Source of the DNA: Paenibacillus andongensis
GTDB lineage: Bacteria; Bacillota; Bacilli; Paenibacillales; NBRC-103111
NCBI RefSeq assembly: GCF_025369935.1
Contig: NZ_CP104467.1
Location: forward strand, 3,665,001-3,729,000
Reading direction: 5' to 3'
Length of the DNA: 64,000 nt
Positions 59,563 to 64,000 of the stretch are shown here, one piece after another. A program made the position numbers and the translations under genes. Below the pieces are notes generated by a model. That model was not told the origin of the DNA. It saw only the letters and a list, made by a program, of their open reading frames with translations, and made no database searches. Position 1 is the first letter of the stretch; each line of letters starts with the position of its first letter.

Positions 59563-61125
59563 ATGAAAAAACAATTAACTTTCGTACTTACATCCGTAAT
59601 GGCTGTATCCATGTTCTCATCTGTCGCACTGGGCAAAACGTCTTCTAACTTCACGGATTTGAGTCAACTAGACGCCGCTACCAAAGCCAAATTCGATGCG
59701 ATGATTAGCGCGGGTATTTTTGATGGAATGACCGAAACGACTTTCGGCTTAAAGAGTCAAATGAACCGTGCACAGTTCGCTAAAGTGGCAGCGATGATCT
59801 TGGAGCTTCCGATTAATGCTGGTCTAAGAGTTTCCTCTTTTACAGATGTAAGTACATATGATCAAGCTAATGGCTATGCCTTACCCTATATTGAAGCTTT
59901 GAAAACAGCTGGCATTACGAATGGCGTTAGCGATGGTGCTTACAACCCAGCTGGACTAGTGACAAAGGAAGAGTTAGCTGCTTTCTTGATTCGAATCTTA
60001 GGTAAGGATGCAGAGGCAAGCCATAAGACATTAACGGATGGATCTGTCTCCAATTGGGCCAAAGGGTATGTAGCTCTTGCCTTGAACTTGAAGCTTTTTC
60101 CAGAAACAATTGGTGCTTTTGAAGGCCTGATGCCTGCCACCCGCGAGCTTTTGGTCACTGGCGCTTATGAAGCAAAACAACAATATGTACCGGGTAAAAT
60201 CGCGTTAGTTAGCGCACAAGCTATTGGAGCAAGTAAAGTGAAAGTTTGGTTTAATCAAACGGTAGATAAGACAAAAGCAAACCTTACATTAAGTAAAGGA
60301 ACATTGCATGTTCCGGTAACTGTGACATGGTCTGATGATGGCAAATCGGCTACATTACTCACATCTTCAACGATCAGTGAAGGTGAGTATACAGTTGCAA
60401 TTTCTGGATTAGACGCATCAACGGTATCGAGAAATGAAGTCTATTTCAGAGCACAAGCGGAGCAGGTAACCGAAATCAATTTCGTCAATCCAGAGGAAAC
60501 CATTGCGAACAGCTCAGCTGCAACGATTAAAGTAAAAGCCCTAAATCAATATGGAGAGACGGCAACTCTAGGAACTTCGGGATTCACGGCTATTGTAGCG
60601 GGTTCAGCTCCAGCAGATTTTAAAAAGGATGAGTGGGGCAACCTCAATATAATTGCAAACGTCAAAATGTCCCAAATGAACGAACATTTGCCTGTAACCG
60701 TTTATGTGCATAATAGCAAACTTAGTGCAGCCCGAAGCTTCAAAGTTGGCAACGCGCCTGTGCTGAGCTTCATTGAACCGAACAAAATTATCTATTCGAA
60801 TATGAAAACAAGATTGATTGAAGTGGGCGATAAAGCTTCCATTTCATTGAATTTGTTTGACCAGTATGGGAACCCCATCATCAAAAAACAGTTAGATCTC
60901 AGAGAGGTAACTTCAAAGAGCTTGGTGCCTGTTGTATCACCTGAAAATCCAAGCCTCGAGATTGTGAAGGCGGGCACTACGCTCGGGACAACTGATTTAT
61001 TTGATGAAAATGGGAACGCCCGTTTCGAAGTTAGGCTGACTGCTAAGCCACTGAAAGAAAGCACGCATAAGATTACCATTTATAGCGAGGCAGCTAATGC
61101 GATGGTGAGTGTGGATGTAAATTAA
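59563..61125 (+). CDS. S-layer homology domain surface protein
   Basis: 520-residue secreted protein. Signal peptide MKKQLTFVLTSVMAVSMFSS; three SLH repeats at roughly 27-85, 88-150 and 152-205 (each with an F-T-D/L-x-D start; NRAQFAKVAAMILEL, TKEELAAFLIRIL), which anchor to pyruvylated secondary cell-wall polymer; then Ig-like domains beginning KVKVWFNQTVDKTKANLTL and ending TIYSEAANAMVSVDV. The third SLH repeat is the most divergent. Probably a structural surface protein; no enzyme domain is seen. TAGGAGGAT before the ATG; terminator follows. Confidence 0.87.
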   Translation: MKKQLTFVLTSVMAVSMFSSVALGKTSSNFTDLSQLDAATKAKFDAMISAGIFDGMTETTFGLKSQMNRAQFAKVAAMILELPINAGLRVSSFTDVSTYDQANGYALPYIEALKTAGITNGVSDGAYNPAGLVTKEELAAFLIRILGKDAEASHKTLTDGSVSNWAKGYVALALNLKLFPETIGAFEGLMPATRELLVTGAYEAKQQYVPGKIALVSAQAIGASKVKVWFNQTVDKTKANLTLSKGTLHVPVTVTWSDDGKSATLLTSSTISEGEYTVAISGLDASTVSRNEVYFRAQAEQVTEINFVNPEETIANSSAATIKVKALNQYGETATLGTSGFTAIVAGSAPADFKKDEWGNLNIIANVKMSQMNEHLPVTVYVHNSKLSAARSFKVGNAPVLSFIEPNKIIYSNMKTRLIEVGDKASISLNLFDQYGNPIIKKQLDLREVTSKSLVPVVSPENPSLEIVKAGTTLGTTDLFDENGNARFEVRLTAKPLKESTHKITIYSEAANAMVSVDVN

Positions 61126-61137
61126 ACGATCTTAAGG

Positions 61138-61176
61138 ACTGCTTAATCTCTGACAACGGAGAGTAGGCAGTTTTTT
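61138..61176 (+). terminator. Terminator after SLH gene
   Basis: ACTGC(C) ... GGCAGT stem with inner TCTC / GAGA pairing and a T6 tail. Confidence 0.75.
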
Positions 61177-61596
61177 GTTAAGACGAAGCTTTACACCTAT
61201 TTAGCATGGTAAGTAGCTAGGGTACTTGTCGAGCAGAGTGAGAGGATGGAACATGTATAGACATACGAATCGGTGCAGGAGAGATGGTGAAGTAGAAAGG
61301 CAAGTTGTACATCATACAACAATTCCCTGATAAGCAAGTAGATTTTTTACCAAATACGTGTTAAGTAACTCCTTTGCACCAACCGCTACAAAAAGCTCTC
61401 ACCAAAGGACGGCGTGAGCCAATTATTTTTGTTGTGTTAAGTACTATACATGAGAACGTGCGTTTGGTATACTATTGAAAACTAAGTTGGTAAAAAATGG
61501 GGTGAATCAAGGAGTAAATGAATAGTCTGATCGATGTAATGAAATTGAAATTGAAATTGAAATGAAATTCGCAAAAGAGGAAGGAAGTCAATCGAA
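61177..61596 (+). other. Upstream region of the MFS exporter gene
   Basis: 420 bp with no full-size gene. Seen: a GCTC-T-CACC / GGCGTGAGC hairpin near 61395-61421, a TATACT box at 61468-61473 without a good -35, and a short frame (61518-61565) with a GAAATT hexanucleotide repeat directly before the exporter. Confidence 0.5.
61518..61565 (+). CDS. Possible 15-codon leader peptide
   Basis: Short frame MNSLIDVM followed by alternating Lys-Leu and a TGA stop, 31 nt before the MFS start. AAGGAG lies only 3 nt before its ATG; GGGGTG is further upstream. TetL-type exporters are classically preceded by a leader peptide that couples translation to antibiotic exposure, so a similar role is possible but unproven. 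The Lys-Leu repeat is coded by GAAATT hexamers. Confidence 0.35.
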   Translation: MNSLIDVMKLKLKLK

Positions 61597-63000
61597 ATGA
61601 ATATCGTAGAGAGTCAAACTAATTCTGCAGAGAGCAACTCAGAAATAAAGAAGAGTGTCATTTGGATTTATTATGTTATCTTTTTTGCCGTATTGAATGA
61701 ATCAGTATTCAACGTATCCACCCCAAGTATAGCTGAGCAGTTCGGGCTGGATGCTTCCGGTGTAAGCTGGGTAGTTACGATCTTTTTTATCGTTTTCGGT
61801 ATGGGCATGGTTATATTCGGAAAGCTATCCGATATCTACAGCATCAAAAAATTGATTACAATCGGAATTTCTTTATACGCAATTGGATCAATACTTGGCT
61901 TTGTATGCCAATCGTGGTACCCAGCTGTTATCTTATCACGGGCCATTCAGGGTGCTGGCGGATCAGCGATCCCTGCATTGATATTCGTCATGGTTGCCCG
62001 ATTTTTCACAGTGAAAGAACGGGGGAAAATGTTTGGTATCATCACATCGACTGTTTCCTTCGCGATTGGGATCGGTCCTGTACTAGGCGGATACATAGCT
62101 GGATCGTTCCACTGGGCCTTTTTGTTTCTTGTTTCGGTACCGGTAGTCATCGCTATTCCTTTTTTTCAAAGGTTTCTGCCCGTTGAACCGCGGAAAACCG
62201 GTAAACTGGATGTAGTAGGAGCGGTACTGCTTGGCATTGTGATATCGATGCTAATCTTGTTTACGACAAATGGGAATTGGATATATTTAGGAATCGTACT
62301 GATCGCATTTGTCCTATTTATCGTACAAATTCGTAGAGCGAAGGAACCGTTTGTCGAGCCTGCTCTTTTCAAAAATTCACTTTATCGAAATGGTCTCATC
62401 ATTGGGTTTCTTATTTTTGGCACAGTAATGTCGGTCATGTTCGTAATTCCGCTGATGCTTAGAAAGATGTACGGCCTAGATACGGAACATATTGGGCTCA
62501 TTATGTTTCCAGGAGCTATAAGCGCGGTTGTCTTCGGAAAAATTGCCGGCAATATGACGGTTAAGCGAGGAAGCCATTATGTCGTATATCTTGGATTGAT
62601 ATTAATCGCGGCAAGTCTTCTTCTGCAATCTTCAGCGATCGGACTTTGGGTATGGTACATTGGAGTAGCACTCATTTTGATGTACATCGGATTTTCTTTC
62701 ATGCAGACGGCATTAACGGAAAGTGTAACGCAAATCTTGCCAGTTCATCAAATTGGCGTGGGGATGGGCTTTTTCAATATGACTTCAACGATTTCCGGAG
62801 CGGTCGTGACGGCACTCGTTGCCAAAGTGATGGAGAAAGAGCTGCTTGCTTTCCCGCTTCATCCACTAATTTCAGACTCGCATGCCTACTTGTATGGTAA
62901 TCTCATTCTGATCTTATGCTTTGTTGTAATAGCATGCACTTTGCTTTATTTCGCTTCTTTTGGCAAAACTAATCAACAGCTAGTCAATGATCCGGCATAA
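61597..63000 (+). CDS. TetL-like MFS exporter, 14 TM (DHA2)
   Basis: 467-residue drug:H+ antiporter. It strongly resembles TetA(L)/TetA(K): FFAVLNESVFNVSTPSIAEQF, VSWVVTIFFIVFGMGMVIFGKLSD (motif A), LSRAIQGAGGSAIPALIFVMVARF (motif B), VSFAIGIGPVLGGYIAGSFHW (motif C). About 14 hydrophobic helices. Could export tetracyclines or act in monovalent cation/proton exchange, as TetL does; the substrate cannot be read from sequence. GAGGAAGG precedes the ATG; terminator follows. Confidence 0.85.
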   Translation: MNIVESQTNSAESNSEIKKSVIWIYYVIFFAVLNESVFNVSTPSIAEQFGLDASGVSWVVTIFFIVFGMGMVIFGKLSDIYSIKKLITIGISLYAIGSILGFVCQSWYPAVILSRAIQGAGGSAIPALIFVMVARFFTVKERGKMFGIITSTVSFAIGIGPVLGGYIAGSFHWAFLFLVSVPVVIAIPFFQRFLPVEPRKTGKLDVVGAVLLGIVISMLILFTTNGNWIYLGIVLIAFVLFIVQIRRAKEPFVEPALFKNSLYRNGLIIGFLIFGTVMSVMFVIPLMLRKMYGLDTEHIGLIMFPGAISAVVFGKIAGNMTVKRGSHYVVYLGLILIAASLLLQSSAIGLWVWYIGVALILMYIGFSFMQTALTESVTQILPVHQIGVGMGFFNMTSTISGAVVTALVAKVMEKELLAFPLHPLISDSHAYLYGNLILILCFVVIACTLLYFASFGKTNQQLVNDPA

Positions 63001-63023
63001 ATAATGGCATAACGATGAATATG

Positions 63024-63065
63024 GAAGAGCCCAACCTGTACAAGGTCTGGCTCTTTCATTTTTTC
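63024..63065 (+). terminator. Terminator after MFS gene
   Basis: GAAGAGCC-CA-ACCT / AGGT-CT-GGCTCTTTC stem with a GTACA-type loop, then ATTTTTTC. Confidence 0.85.
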
Positions 63066-63188
63066 ACCCTTAGGAGTGGAACACTAAAAGTATAGGATGC
63101 TTTTATTATCATTACGAAGCGTCGTTTAAAATCATGCAGCCCCGAAGGTATAAGCATTTGTAAAAGGGTGTATATATAAAACATAAAT

Positions 63189-63203
63189 ATGAAAGCGATT
63201 ACA
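63189..63203 (+). promoter_or_regulatory. cre-like (CcpA) box before acyl-CoA dehydrogenase
   Basis: ATGAAAGCGATTACA matches WTGNAANCGNWNNCW at all fixed positions. It lies 83 nt upstream of the ATG. Fatty-acid oxidation genes are common CcpA targets in Bacillales. Confidence 0.6.
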
Positions 63204-63285
63204 GCTTGTCCCATTCTATCTATCGACCGAATATAACCTCAGCAGCACATGAAGGAAAGACCATCATGTCGAAGGAGGCAGACGG

Positions 63286-64000
63286 ATGCATGTGACCTAT
63301 ACGGATGAACAGAACATGATTCGTTCCATGGTGCGTGAGTTTGCGATTAACGAAATAGAGCCGACGGCTGCTGAGCGGGATGAAGAAGAGAGATTTGATC
63401 GAGTTATATTCGATAAAATGGGGAAGCTTGGTTTGACGGGTATTCCGTGGCCGAAAGCATACGGTGGCCTCCAGTCTGATTTTCTAACGTATGCCATGGT
63501 TGTTGAAGAGCTTTCTAGGGTATGTGGTTCCACTGGAGTTATGCTTTCCGTTCATACCTCTCTAGTCAGTTGGGCGATTTATAAGTATGGCACAGAAGAA
63601 CAGAAACAAAAGTTTTTGCTGCCTTTAGCAGAAGGCAAGAAGTTGGGAGCTTATAGCTTGACGGAAAGTGGTTCCGGCTCCGATGCTGGGGCGATGAGGA
63701 CAACAGCGACAAAGGACGGGGACAGTTATGTCCTGAGCGGCTCCAAACTATTTGTAACAAACGGAGGGGAGGCGGAGGTTTACATTGTTTTTGCGATGAC
63801 GGATTTGCAGCAAAGGCAAAAAGGGTGCTGCGCGTTTATCGTGGAAAAGGGAGTCTCTGGATTCATTTTAGGCAGCAAAGAAAAGAAGTTGGGCATCCGT
63901 TCTTCGCCGACAATGGAACTGAGGTTTGAGAATTGCCGTGTTCCTGCGGAAAACTTGCTAGGGCCGGAGGGTGAAGGCTTCCGAATTGCCATGAAAAGTC
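63286..64000 (+). CDS. Acyl-CoA dehydrogenase, 3' truncated
   Basis: First 238 residues of an FAD-dependent acyl-CoA dehydrogenase that runs off the window. Helical N-terminal domain ([36 protein letters not shown]), then the signature [13 protein letters not shown] of the middle domain with FVTNGG and the beta-domain end [19 protein letters not shown]. The catalytic Glu lies beyond the edge. Full length would be near 380. Start set by AAGGAGG 9 nt before ATG 63286. Short/branched-chain substrate likely, by general resemblance. Confidence 0.9.
   Translation, partial: MHVTYTDEQNMIRSMVREFAINEIEPTAAERDEEERFDRVIFDKMGKLGLTGIPWPKAYGGLQSDFLTYAMVVEELSRVCGSTGVMLSVHTSLVSWAIYKYGTEEQKQKFLLPLAEGKKLGAYSLTESGSGSDAGAMRTTATKDGDSYVLSGSKLFVTNGGEAEVYIVFAMTDLQQRQKGCCAFIVEKGVSGFILGSKEKKLGIRSSPTMELRFENCRVPAENLLGPEGEGFRIAMKS

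Overview
The window looks like chromosomal DNA of a moderate-GC, endospore-forming Firmicute of the Paenibacillaceae (Paenibacillus or a close relative). This is inferred from gene content and style: RicA next to miaB, a SigV/RsiV-type pair, YkuK, YwbE, an SLH-domain surface protein, an SgrR-like regulator, the lipid II flippase Amj, many TTG/GTG starts with strong AGGAGG ribosome binding sites, and short hairpin terminators after most genes. No rRNA, tRNA, CRISPR array, prophage or insertion sequence was found. The first gene (korA) and the last (acyl-CoA dehydrogenase) are cut by the window edges.

Region by region. 1-4.6 kb: two-subunit 2-oxoacid:ferredoxin oxidoreductase (korA-korB), PduL-type phosphotransacylase, miaB and ricA. 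4.8-7.8 kb: an orphan PhnC-like ATPase overlapping a low-molecular-weight phosphatase, and a KinB-like sensor kinase. 8-11.7 kb: a second 2-oxoacid:ferredoxin oxidoreductase built from two fused polypeptides (gamma+ferredoxin, alpha+beta). 11.7-18.3 kb: NlpC/P60 hydrolase behind a terminator-containing leader RNA, a YkuK-like protein, a phosphotransferase, an aldo/keto reductase and xerS. 18.5-20.3 kb: ECF sigma/anti-sigma pair and a glutamine-rich protein. 20.4-23.2 kb: a ykkC-class riboswitch controlling an ABC-2 exporter. 23.3-29.5 kb: DUF3892 protein, AraC regulator, small membrane proteins, YwbE, YolD-like protein, a second tyrosine recombinase, LD-carboxypeptidase and a LysM-NlpC/P60 hydrolase.

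29.9-44.7 kb is the metabolic centrepiece: a tightly packed operon for reductive pyrimidine catabolism. It encodes a four-gene ABC importer with an NMT1/THI5-like binding protein, an omega-amino acid aminotransferase, an M20 amidohydrolase, a nitrilase-family amidohydrolase, PreT, PreA, dihydropyrimidinase and an unknown 71-residue protein. A convergent PucR-type regulator and a divergently placed CoA-acylating methylmalonate-semialdehyde dehydrogenase follow. Together they could take uracil or thymine through dihydropyrimidine, N-carbamoyl-beta-amino acid, beta-amino acid and (methyl)malonate semialdehyde to acetyl- or propionyl-CoA.

44.8-49.5 kb holds CorA and a heterodimeric ABC exporter with an asymmetric ATPase pair. 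49.5-51.1 kb holds two repeat-rich intergenic stretches around rpiA. 51.1-56 kb has DinB-like, SRPBCC, Amj, radical SAM/SPASM and DinG/XPD-like helicase genes. 56-61 kb has an SgrR-like regulator divergent from a DUF4173 membrane protein, then the SLH protein. 61.6-64 kb has a TetL-like MFS exporter with a possible leader peptide, and the start of an acyl-CoA dehydrogenase preceded by a cre-like box.

The least explained signals are non-coding: the ykkC-class switch, the unassigned NlpC/P60 leader, a palindrome present twice (24.5 and 29.6 kb), a 38-nt ribosome-binding-site leader present twice (2.6 and 16.2 kb), and the palindromic repeats near 49.6 and 50.7 kb.
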